Assembly: GCA_051001135.1 (NCBI GenBank)
Contig: JBPCNO010000077.1
Location: 1-19,205, forward strand
Reading direction: 5' to 3'
Origin: CAWHMN01 sp051001135
GTDB lineage: Bacteria > Acidobacteriota > Terriglobia > Terriglobales > Acidobacteriaceae
Length of the DNA: 19,205 nucleotides
The position numbers and the translations under genes are program-made. Under the pieces are notes generated by a model. The model saw only the letters and a program-made list of their open reading frames with translations. It had not been told where the DNA came from and searched no databases. The number at the start of each line of letters is the position of its first letter. The first letter of the stretch is position 1. Below, one piece after another: positions 12,692 through 19,205 of this stretch.

Positions 12692-14608
12692 TTACTTCCG
12701 GCGTGGCTTGGCGATCGCCTCCAGCAGATCCGGCTTGTCTGGGACGCGCTCGAGATGCGGATAGCGCAGACCCTCGGTGTAGTCCACCGCGAAATCCGAG
12801 AAGTAGTTGTCGTGCAGGATCATCAGCGTGATGGGTTTCCGGTTCGTCTTCGCCGCCACAATGGCGCTCTTCAGGCCATCCGAAGTGTAGACGCGACGGT
12901 TAATCGCGACGATCTTCCACTCCGGAGCAAGTCCGGCCTTCCCGGCGGCCGAGTCGGGCGCTACGTCGATGATCTCGCCGTTCAGATCGAGCAGCAGGCC
13001 GACGGATGGGCGCAGGTCGATGCTATCCGTATTCGCCTCCGCATCTTTGTCCACCTGGCTCTGCACATCGGTATAGACCACGTGCCACCCTGCGGCCTCC
13101 AGGCCGGGCGAGGGAGGCGCGGGGCGCAGCGCATCCAGACGCTTGCGCAGCAGGGCTGCCCAGTCATAGGGCACGACCGCGTTGAGCGCCTTCACCACAT
13201 CGTCAAACGTGTAGGGAACCACACTTGGTTCCATACCAGGAGCGAGGCTGGGCGGCCCGTAGAATGCGCGCGCAAAGTCATCGATGCTCTTGCTGCCGTG
13301 GCTCTGCTGCCGCATGATGCTGTCCACCTCCAGCCATAGCAGCGGCCCTTCGATGTAGTAATCGGTGCTGCGCCGCAGAGCCTCCCAATGCGGCGAAGCA
13401 AGATAGAGCAACTGCGCGGCGGTAGCCGTGTCCTGCAGCGGACGCCAGTCCCGTCCGGTGGTATATGCGAGCACCGACTGGTCCCTGGCGCCCAAGCGGT
13501 CGCGAAAATCGCTGATCGTGTCCAGCCCGGCGCGAACCGCAAGCACCTCCCCAAAGTAGCTCGTGAGTCCCTCATAGACCCACAGCAGATCGCCCACCAT
13601 CGGCTGCTGATAGTTTGACGTGGCCAGTCCGGCCGGACGCCGGTACTTGCCGTTCCATGAATGGGTCATCTCATGTGCCAGCAGGTAGCCGCCCTCGGCG
13701 TTGAAGGATGGCGTCACCATGCCGAGCTCGGGAACCTGGTTGTCGCTGGATTGGTGGTGCTCAAGCCCATTGTTGGCGTCGCCATGGGCCTCCACCAGGA
13801 AGTGATAGTCACGGTAGTGCCGCGCGCCGAAGAGCGCACCGGTTTCCGCGACGAGATTGCGAAAGCCAGCGACGCGGTCGTCTCCCAGCGCGAGGTCGCC
13901 CGGCGTTTCACCAAAGACGTTCAACGTGTGCTTCCGCGTTTCTCCCGGCGGTGTCACGTCGAACTGCTTCGCAATCGATCCCATCATCACCGGCGAGTCC
14001 ACCAGCGTGGTCAGCGAGACGGTGCCGAAGCGAAGACGGTCGCCCTTCTGGATGGCGTCTGGGAGCGCGGTGGCGTAACTCCAATTGGCAGGCAGCGTGA
14101 CCGTCGCTTTTACCTTCAGGTCGTCGGACTTTGTTCCGCTGGGATAGAGCACAATCTGGTCCCAGTTCAGGTCGCCCTGCACGGCGGTGGAGGTGTTGCC
14201 CAGATTGAAGTCTGCGTCCTGAGCGAATTCACCCACGGAAGCGAAGTCGGCCTCGATCTCAGCCGCACCCTCGGGCACAGTCACATGGAATGCGTACATG
14301 TCCACGCCGTCCCGCTGCCATGGGAGTGGCTGGCCGTTCGCCAGAAAATGCATATTTACCAGATCGGTAATCGGCCCGGTCGGTCCGTGGTTGCCGGGAA
14401 TCCATTGGGGATACACCAGAGTGAGCGGGCCCGGGGACGCCGGGATGCGCTCGCGCGCCGAGATTATCTTGCGCGGAATATGCGACGCATCCACATCCAG
14501 GATGATGACACCGTTTCCATCAGGAGCCGGTTGTGTTTGTGCTTGTATGAGACCGGTGCTCGATGACAACAAGAGACAGGACAGCAAAAGTTGGTACGCG
14601 TGCGTCAC
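12692..14608 (-). CDS. Secreted M61-family metallopeptidase (glycyl aminopeptidase-like) with PDZ domain
   Basis: A 638-residue exported zinc protease. An N-terminal signal peptide (residues 1-23, ending IQAQ) precedes a beta-rich N-domain containing YPQWIPGNHGPTGPI (66-80). The catalytic domain has HEMTHSWNGKYRRP (312-325, HExxH zinc site with catalytic Glu313) and the third ligand Glu346 in WVYEGLTSYFGE. A PDZ domain lies at about 530-600 (LLLDLNGEIIDVAPDSAAGKAGL). This order is that of M61 family peptidases, which favour N-terminal glycine substrates. It acts in the periplasm or outside the cell. The start is GTG with AGGAG 7 nt upstream. It is 92 nt downstream of hemY on the same strand, so readthrough is possible but it is unlikely to belong functionally to the heme genes. 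Confidence 0.92.
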   Translation of the reverse strand: MTHAYQLLLSCLLLSSSTGLIQAQTQPAPDGNGVIILDVDASHIPRKIISARERIPASPGPLTLVYPQWIPGNHGPTGPITDLVNMHFLANGQPLPWQRDGVDMYAFHVTVPEGAAEIEADFASVGEFAQDADFNLGNTSTAVQGDLNWDQIVLYPSGTKSDDLKVKATVTLPANWSYATALPDAIQKGDRLRFGTVSLTTLVDSPVMMGSIAKQFDVTPPGETRKHTLNVFGETPGDLALGDDRVAGFRNLVAETGALFGARHYRDYHFLVEAHGDANNGLEHHQSSDNQVPELGMVTPSFNAEGGYLLAHEMTHSWNGKYRRPAGLATSNYQQPMVGDLLWVYEGLTSYFGEVLAVRAGLDTISDFRDRLGARDQSVLAYTTGRDWRPLQDTATAAQLLYLASPHWEALRRSTDYYIEGPLLWLEVDSIMRQQSHGSKSIDDFARAFYGPPSLAPGMEPSVVPYTFDDVVKALNAVVPYDWAALLRKRLDALRPAPPSPGLEAAGWHVVYTDVQSQVDKDAEANTDSIDLRPSVGLLLDLNGEIIDVAPDSAAGKAGLAPEWKIVAINRRVYTSDGLKSAIVAAKTNRKPITLMILHDNYFSDFAVDYTEGLRYPHLERVPDKPDLLEAIAKPRRK

Positions 14609-14700
14609 GGGAAGGCTCCTTGTGTAACAACAGCCTACATGTACTCTCGCGCTGCAGAGAGCAACCCAGGTCGAAGCGCTGTAGAACCGCCCCCGGAAAT

Positions 14701-16155
14701 CTAGGTGTGGCGGAGAAGCCGGCGTGCTGCTTCGCGTCCGTCGCGCACCAGGTCGGGCAGGCCCACGCCGTGATAGGCATTGCCGGCGAGCGCAAGTCCG
14801 TCGACCAGGTGCAACTCCGCGTCCAGCCGCCGCATGCGTTCAAGATGACCTACCGTGTACTGCGGCAAGGAACGCGGCCATCGCCGAACGATTGTCACCT
14901 GCGGCTCCGGCAGCGATCCAAGCAGAGAGCACAACTGCTCTCGCGCCAGCGCGGCCAACTGCGCATCTTCTGCGTACAACAGCCGCTCGGCCGCTGCACC
15001 GCCGAAGAAGGCGCGGAGCAATACGCCACCGTCGGGCGCACGATGCGCAAACTTCTGGTTGACGAAGGTGCATGCCAGCAGCGAATTGCTGGAGCTATCG
15101 GTTGCAGCCTCGTTGCTCCTATGTGTGGGCGCCAGAAAACCAAAACCGCAGGGAATACTAAGGCTGCGCCCGATCGCCGGCTCATAGCCCAACGCCACAA
15201 CGATCGCTGATGAGGCTTCGGCCGGCAGCAATGCGGCAGCCGCCGCGGCATGCGGGTTGCGCGTCGAGCCGAGCAGCCTTCGCGTACTTTCAAGCGGGGT
15301 TGCCAGCACCACTGCGTCGAACTCCTGAGTTGCGGAAGTACTCTCCCGTTCGCATTGCACGCGCCAGGCCGCGCCGGTTCTGAGGATCGCATCGACCGGT
15401 GTGCTGCGCTGAATAGACGACGCAAGCAGGCTGGCGGCCATCCGGTCGGTCAACGTCTGCAGGCCGCCCGCAAGCGTGGTGAAGACGGAGGATACTTCGG
15501 CGTGGCTCGTCTTTCTCTGCTCGAGAGCGGTGATCAGTGAGCCGTGCTCGGCCTCCATCCTGACGAATGGAGCCATGACCGAGCGCACGCTGAGTCTTTC
15601 GATGTCGCCACCAAAGACCCCGGCCAGCAGCGGCCCGGCGATTGTCTCTGCTACCTCTTCGCCAAAATGACGGCGGACGAAGGTGTCTACCGATTCGTCC
15701 GCATCCTCGCCGCGGGTCAGCAGCGCCGACCGTTTGAGTTCCTCTGCGCGTCCCGGTTCCTGTTGGTAGGCGTGTTTCGCGCTATCGCTGAAGAGCGGGG
15801 AGGCGAGCAAGGTCGCCCACCGGGTGGGGACCATCATCCGCATCGCGTCCGGCAATGGCTGCAGCACACTTTGCCTCGCCAGATAAGTGCGGCGCTGCGT
15901 ATCGTTCGAGGGGATGATTTCGTCCCGCAGACCAACTTCTTCCGCGACTTCGCGTGCCCAGGGCTTGTCTGTCACCCATGAGTCCGGACCGCACTCGATC
16001 ACGAATCCATCCTGACGCACCGTCTCTACGGTGCCCCCGAGCCGCGCCGTCGCTTCAAACAAGGTGTAGGTGCAGGGGTGCTGGCGCTGCCGCTCCAGCT
16101 CATAGGCGACGGCCAGCCCACTGATGCCGCCACCGATAATCGCGATCCGCTTCAC
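14701..16155 (-). CDS. hemY: Protoporphyrinogen/coproporphyrinogen oxidase HemY (CgoX-type flavoprotein)
   Basis: A 484-residue FAD-dependent oxidase that removes six electrons from protoporphyrinogen IX or coproporphyrinogen III, using oxygen. The FAD site is IIGGGISGLAVAYEL (6-20), followed by a family block around RLGGTVETVRQDGFVIECGPDSW, the central block VRRHFGEEVAETIAGPLLAGVFGGD and a C-terminal FAD block ALAGNAYHGVGLPDLVRDG. Length is normal. The start is GTG and overlaps the hemH stop as GTGA, so translation is probably coupled. As in Bacillus, it is the third gene of a hemE-hemH-hemY operon. Sequence alone does not tell whether its natural substrate is the proto- or the coproporphyrinogen. 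A short hairpin CTCTC/GAGAG lies 40-57 nt after the stop, without a T run. Confidence 0.92.
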   Translation of the reverse strand: MKRIAIIGGGISGLAVAYELERQRQHPCTYTLFEATARLGGTVETVRQDGFVIECGPDSWVTDKPWAREVAEEVGLRDEIIPSNDTQRRTYLARQSVLQPLPDAMRMMVPTRWATLLASPLFSDSAKHAYQQEPGRAEELKRSALLTRGEDADESVDTFVRRHFGEEVAETIAGPLLAGVFGGDIERLSVRSVMAPFVRMEAEHGSLITALEQRKTSHAEVSSVFTTLAGGLQTLTDRMAASLLASSIQRSTPVDAILRTGAAWRVQCERESTSATQEFDAVVLATPLESTRRLLGSTRNPHAAAAAALLPAEASSAIVVALGYEPAIGRSLSIPCGFGFLAPTHRSNEAATDSSSNSLLACTFVNQKFAHRAPDGGVLLRAFFGGAAAERLLYAEDAQLAALAREQLCSLLGSLPEPQVTIVRRWPRSLPQYTVGHLERMRRLDAELHLVDGLALAGNAYHGVGLPDLVRDGREAARRLLRHT

Positions 16156-17192
16156 GCAGAGACCGGCCGCGCAATGCCCGCCGTATTCAACTCGCTGCCG
16201 CGCACGTTGAGGCGCTGTAGTCCCTGCCCCGCGAGATCCGCGAGTGCATCAGTCAAACGCGGCGAAGCGTTCAGCGATTCCGGCCGCTCTACCCTCAAGC
16301 CAAGGGACTTCCCATACTCGCGAAAGCCTATGTCGATGTCATAGAGGATCTCGACGTGGTCGCAGAGAAAGCCGATGGGTTGAATCATCACGACGGTATG
16401 ACCTGCCTGGCGCAGCGCCTTCAGCGTGTCTTCGACGGTCGGCCCGATCCATGGGCCGCCGGAGATGCCCTGGCTCTGGAACGCGAAGAACCACTCGCCG
16501 TGCGTCAGCCCCGCGGCGCGCAGCTTCTCTGCCACCAGCGAAGCGGTGCGTTTCGCTTCGACCGCGTATGGATCGGGACCAAGCGGAGCCGCTGTCGCCC
16601 TTTGTGGCGGAGCGCCAGGCGCCGATGGCTGCGCGGGCGCCGACTGCACCGTGCGGCACGGGACGCTATGTGCGGTAAACAGAACCGGTACCCGCTCTTC
16701 CGTCTCTTGCGTAAGCTTGGTCCACGCCGTACCCAGCCGCTCTGCAAAGGCGTCTATCAGAAACGGGTGCTCTGCCCATCCCTCGGTGAAGTCGATGGCG
16801 ATCGCGCTGCCGGCCTCGGCCATGACGGCGCGCCGATAGAGGCCAACACTCGTTCGAGAATTCTGTGGCGCCAGACAGATTGCAGCGGCCGCGGTCACGC
16901 CATCTTCGCGCATCTGCCGCACCGTGCTCGCAATGTAAGGCTTCCAGTTGCGCATGCCCACATACACTGGCAGCCCCAGTTTCTCGCTCAACAGGCGCGC
17001 CTGCTCGAAGGTGAGTTCGGTCAAGGGACTGTGTCCGATCAACCCGTAACGGTGCTTGATCTCCGCGATCGCCGCTTCCGGCAGTGCGCGGCCACTGGTC
17101 ACGTTGCGCAGATATTCCGGAATTTCGTCGATGGACTCAGGCGTTCCGTGGGCCAGCAGCAGAATCGCCGTCTTGACTCGCTCCGCGTTCAC
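16152..17192 (-). CDS. hemH: Ferrochelatase HemH (CpfC-type), with a Pro/Ala-rich insertion
   Basis: A 346-residue ferrochelatase that inserts ferrous iron into protoporphyrin IX or coproporphyrin III. Family blocks visible are LLLAHGTPESIDEIPEYL (11-28), YGLIGHSPL, VYVGMRNWKPYI (77-88), the active-site His175 in LFTAHSVP, FAFQSQG and GFLCDHVEILYDIDIGF with active-site Glu281. Between AHSVP and DPYAVEA, where relatives have a short turn, there is an insertion of about 27 residues (180-206) rich in Pro, Ala and Gln. It lies in a surface loop near the active-site cleft. The start is GTG overlapping the hemE stop as GTGA; the end overlaps hemY likewise. Confidence 0.93.
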   Translation of the reverse strand: MNAERVKTAILLLAHGTPESIDEIPEYLRNVTSGRALPEAAIAEIKHRYGLIGHSPLTELTFEQARLLSEKLGLPVYVGMRNWKPYIASTVRQMREDGVTAAAAICLAPQNSRTSVGLYRRAVMAEAGSAIAIDFTEGWAEHPFLIDAFAERLGTAWTKLTQETEERVPVLFTAHSVPCRTVQSAPAQPSAPGAPPQRATAAPLGPDPYAVEAKRTASLVAEKLRAAGLTHGEWFFAFQSQGISGGPWIGPTVEDTLKALRQAGHTVVMIQPIGFLCDHVEILYDIDIGFREYGKSLGLRVERPESLNASPRLTDALADLAGQGLQRLNVRGSELNTAGIARPVSA

Positions 17193-18403
17193 TGTCCCGG
17201 CTCCGTTGGCAGCTCAAAGTCACGGACGAACCGCACCACCCGCTGCACGCTTTCAACGGGCGTGCCAGGCACGATACCGTGGCCCAGGTTGAAGATGTGT
17301 CCGGGCCTGCCGCCTGCCTGTTGCAGCACGAAATGCACGCGGCGCTCCAGCAGCTCCACCGGAGCGAACAGAGTAATGGGGTCCAGATTTCCCTGAACCG
17401 CGCAGCCATGGCCCAGAGCGCGCCAGCCCTGATCGAGCGGCACGCGCCAATCCAGGCCAATGACGTCCGCGCCGGTCTCACGCATCGCCGGGAGCAGGCT
17501 CGCCGTGTCCACGCCGAAGTAGATCACCGGAACCCCTAGAGATTGCACCTGTCGCACCAATTCCGTGGTCACCGGCAGCACGAACTCGCGGTAGTCCACG
17601 AGCGAGAGCGAGCCTACCCAGCTGTCGAAGATCTGGATGACATCCGCGCCACCCTCCACCTGTTGCCGGCAATATGTCACCAACACGGTGACGAGTTTAG
17701 CCAGCAGCGTCTGCCACGCTCCGGGGTCGCGATACATCAGCGACTTGGTCTCGATCCAGTTGCGCGAGCCGCCGCCTTCGATTATGTAGCTGGCCAGGGT
17801 GTAAGGAGCGCCGCAGAAGCCGATCAGTCCCAGCCGGTCACCAAAATGCGCGGCCACCCTGGCCAGCGCCTCCCCCACGTAGCCCAGATCCGCCGCGCGG
17901 TCGGTCCGCAGACGATCCACATCGGCCGCCGTGCGTACCGGATGATGGACGACCGGACCCTCTCCGGCCAGGAACTCGAAAGGGAGGCCCATCGCTTCAA
18001 ACGGCAGGAGCAGATCCGCGAAGATGATCGCTGCGTCTACATCGAGCTTCTCCGCTGCCGTAATGGTCACCTCGGCGGCGAGATCGGGACTCTTGCAGAT
18101 CTTCAAGAGCGAATGATGGCGCCGGACCGCCTGGTACTCCGGCATGTAGCGGCCGGCCTGCCGCAGAAACCACACCGGCGTGCGATCGACCGGCTGCCGC
18201 AGGCAGGCACGCAGGAATCGCTGCGCGCCGGTCATCGGCCCCGGGGCACGAGGCTCGTGTCTCGCGTCGATCTCCGTTTCAAGCGGCATGCCGGAGCGCG
18301 CGCGAAGATCAGCGCTCAACTGGGTGGTTGGGCCGGAAGCGGAATCCTCGTCTGCGCTCGGTGACAAACGCGGCGGGGAATGACTGGGATCAGATGTGCG
18401 CAT
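17189..18403 (-). CDS. hemE: Uroporphyrinogen decarboxylase HemE, possible N-terminal extension
   Basis: This enzyme converts uroporphyrinogen III to coproporphyrinogen III by four decarboxylations, in the cytoplasm. The family begins near residue 57: MTGAQRFLRACLRQPVDRTPVWFLRQAGRYMPEYQ, with the substrate-binding RQAGR (81-85) and IIFADLL with the catalytic aspartate (130). GFCGAPYTLASYIIEGGGS and the C-terminal FNLGHGIVPGTPVE follow. The 56 residues before this are low-complexity (Ser, Pro, Arg, Asp), not part of the normal enzyme. Starts at 18403 (ATG), 18289 (ATG) and 18235 (ATG) all lack a strong ribosome site; the last gives 348 residues, the usual size. I keep the longest frame but the true start is uncertain. 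First gene of hemE-hemH-hemY, divergent from the ROK kinase gene. Confidence 0.9.
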   Translation of the reverse strand: MRTSDPSHSPPRLSPSADEDSASGPTTQLSADLRARSGMPLETEIDARHEPRAPGPMTGAQRFLRACLRQPVDRTPVWFLRQAGRYMPEYQAVRRHHSLLKICKSPDLAAEVTITAAEKLDVDAAIIFADLLLPFEAMGLPFEFLAGEGPVVHHPVRTAADVDRLRTDRAADLGYVGEALARVAAHFGDRLGLIGFCGAPYTLASYIIEGGGSRNWIETKSLMYRDPGAWQTLLAKLVTVLVTYCRQQVEGGADVIQIFDSWVGSLSLVDYREFVLPVTTELVRQVQSLGVPVIYFGVDTASLLPAMRETGADVIGLDWRVPLDQGWRALGHGCAVQGNLDPITLFAPVELLERRVHFVLQQAGGRPGHIFNLGHGIVPGTPVESVQRVVRFVRDFELPTEPGQ

Positions 18404-18601
18404 GGCGGTCGAATTTTCAGGTTAGCACCGTCACCTCTCGCAGAGGAGCCCGGCCGTCTTCCTGGATGTGACCTGCTGGAAAGCGCGGTGCGTTGCCTCC
18501 GAGCCACTATGATGATTCGGGCGATATCCGGCGTGCGCGAGCGAGATGCCGGGCAGGCGTTAACGCGCACGATCGGGAGAAGGGGAAGAAGAGGACAGAG
18601 G

Positions 18602-19205
18602 ATGTTCGAAATCTGCACGATCGGTGTCGACCTGGGTGGAACTAACCTGCGGGTGGCTGCTTATACGCGGGAGCAGGGCATTCTGGAACTGGTTGCGCTG
18701 CCGACCCGCCTTGCGGCCGGTTGGCGTGCTGTGGTCAGCGACATGTGCGGCGCCATCCGGCAGTTGATGGATCGGCATCTGGAGGGCCGTGCGCTCGGTG
18801 GCATCGGGATTGGCACTCCGGGTCCACTGGAACTGCCTGAAGGCGTGCTGTGGAATCCTCCCAATCTGCCGGGATGGAATGGCATTCGCATCAAGGATGC
18901 GATCGAGGCCGAGCTGGGGATCCCGGTGCTCTTTGAGAGCGACGCCAACCTGGCCGCTCTGGCGGAGTATCTGGAAGGCGCCGGCAGGACGCTGGGGGAG
19001 TCATCGCTCTGCATGCTGACGCTGGGTACGGGCGTCGGTAACGGCATCATTCTCAACGGCGAAGTCTGGCATGGCTTCACCGGGATGGGCGGGGAGGCTG
19101 GCCATGCCACCATCTACCCGGATGGCGACCCTTGCTGCTGCGGCAGCCGCGGCTGCCCGGAACGCTATGCGTCGGCCACGGCGGTCAGCCGGTTGGCCCG
19201 CGAGG
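18602..19205 (+). CDS. ROK-family sugar kinase (glucokinase-like), 3'-truncated by window edge
   Basis: The first 201 residues of a ROK (repressor/ORF/kinase) protein without an N-terminal helix-turn-helix, so an enzyme and not a repressor. Motifs in order are the phosphate-1 loop GVDLGGTNLR (8-17), GIGTPGPL, the sugar-binding LPGWNG, the catalytic aspartate in ESDANLAALAEYLEG, the phosphate-2/adenosine block LTLGTGVGNGII, GEAGH, and the zinc-binding cysteine cluster CCCGSRGCPERYAS. The most likely role is ATP-dependent phosphorylation of glucose or another hexose entering glycolysis. The ATG is preceded by AGGA about 6 nt upstream. A perfect palindrome GCGTTAACGC lies 35 nt upstream, and a TATGAT box at 18508 without a good -35 box. 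The frame is open to the window end. Confidence 0.93.
   Translation, partial: MFEICTIGVDLGGTNLRVAAYTREQGILELVALPTRLAAGWRAVVSDMCGAIRQLMDRHLEGRALGGIGIGTPGPLELPEGVLWNPPNLPGWNGIRIKDAIEAELGIPVLFESDANLAALAEYLEGAGRTLGESSLCMLTLGTGVGNGIILNGEVWHGFTGMGGEAGHATIYPDGDPCCCGSRGCPERYASATAVSRLARE

Noticed and set aside
12663..12700. Inverted repeat GCCGG/CCGGC between the convergent VOC and M61 genes as a terminator
   Set aside because: The stem is only 5 bp with bulges and a large loop, and there is no T run on either strand.
13661..14566. A 301-codon plus-strand frame within the M61 protease gene
   Set aside because: Shadow frame: no start context or domain pattern, while the minus strand has the HEMTH zinc site and a PDZ domain.
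16356..17396. Plus-strand open frame across hemH and the end of hemE
   Set aside because: Shadow of the heme operon; the minus strand carries all the conserved ferrochelatase and UroD motifs and the coupled overlaps.

Overview
The window is bacterial chromosome of fairly high GC, packed with genes on both strands. No tRNA, rRNA, CRISPR array, transposase or phage gene was seen. Several traits suggest an acidobacterium, probably of the Terriglobia: futalosine-pathway-like radical SAM sequence, an M61 glycyl aminopeptidase-like protease, a tiny basic MAKKKKIERFSV protein next to a zinc-ribbon protein, Gly/Tyr-rich outer-membrane barrels and a hemE-hemH-hemY operon. This assignment is inference from gene content, with no phylogeny behind it.

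Layout, left to right. The window opens inside an RNase E/G gene (+) closed by a strong terminator, followed by an outer-membrane barrel gene (+) with its own terminator. Two small membrane proteins follow on the minus strand, one of unknown function and one of the GlsB/YeaQ type. Next is a minus-strand cluster transcribed as cytochrome c (5989-6531), a degenerate MqnC-like protein (4933-5943), then a cellulose-synthase-like glycosyltransferase (3191-4837). Facing away from it is a second outer-membrane protein with a Pro/Ala-rich linker (+). After a bidirectional terminator come three minus-strand genes: an aspartase/fumarase-family lyase (best read as aspartase), a VTT/DedA-like membrane protein with a TTG start, and a small two-TM protein.

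A zinc alcohol dehydrogenase (+) with a visible promoter converges on a zinc-ribbon protein (-). Divergent from the latter is a 59-residue basic protein in an apparent operon with a VOC (glyoxalase-fold) protein. The right part is a heme-synthesis operon read right to left, hemE-hemH-hemY, with 4-nt GTGA overlaps at both junctions, followed on the same strand by a secreted M61 protease with a PDZ domain. The window ends in the first two thirds or so of a ROK-family sugar kinase gene (+) divergent from hemE.

How the genes fit together: hemE, hemH and hemY supply late steps of heme synthesis and the cytochrome c gene elsewhere in the window uses heme, though nothing shows they are co-regulated. 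The most unusual object is the MqnC-like protein. It keeps the C-terminal half of dehypoxanthine futalosine cyclase but has lost the CxxxCxxC iron-sulfur motif. It has only one cysteine in 336 residues, and carries a four-copy 12-bp tandem repeat (xDLF x4) inside the region where the radical SAM barrel should begin. It is an intact frame and not an obvious frameshift, so it may be a non-radical derivative with a new role.
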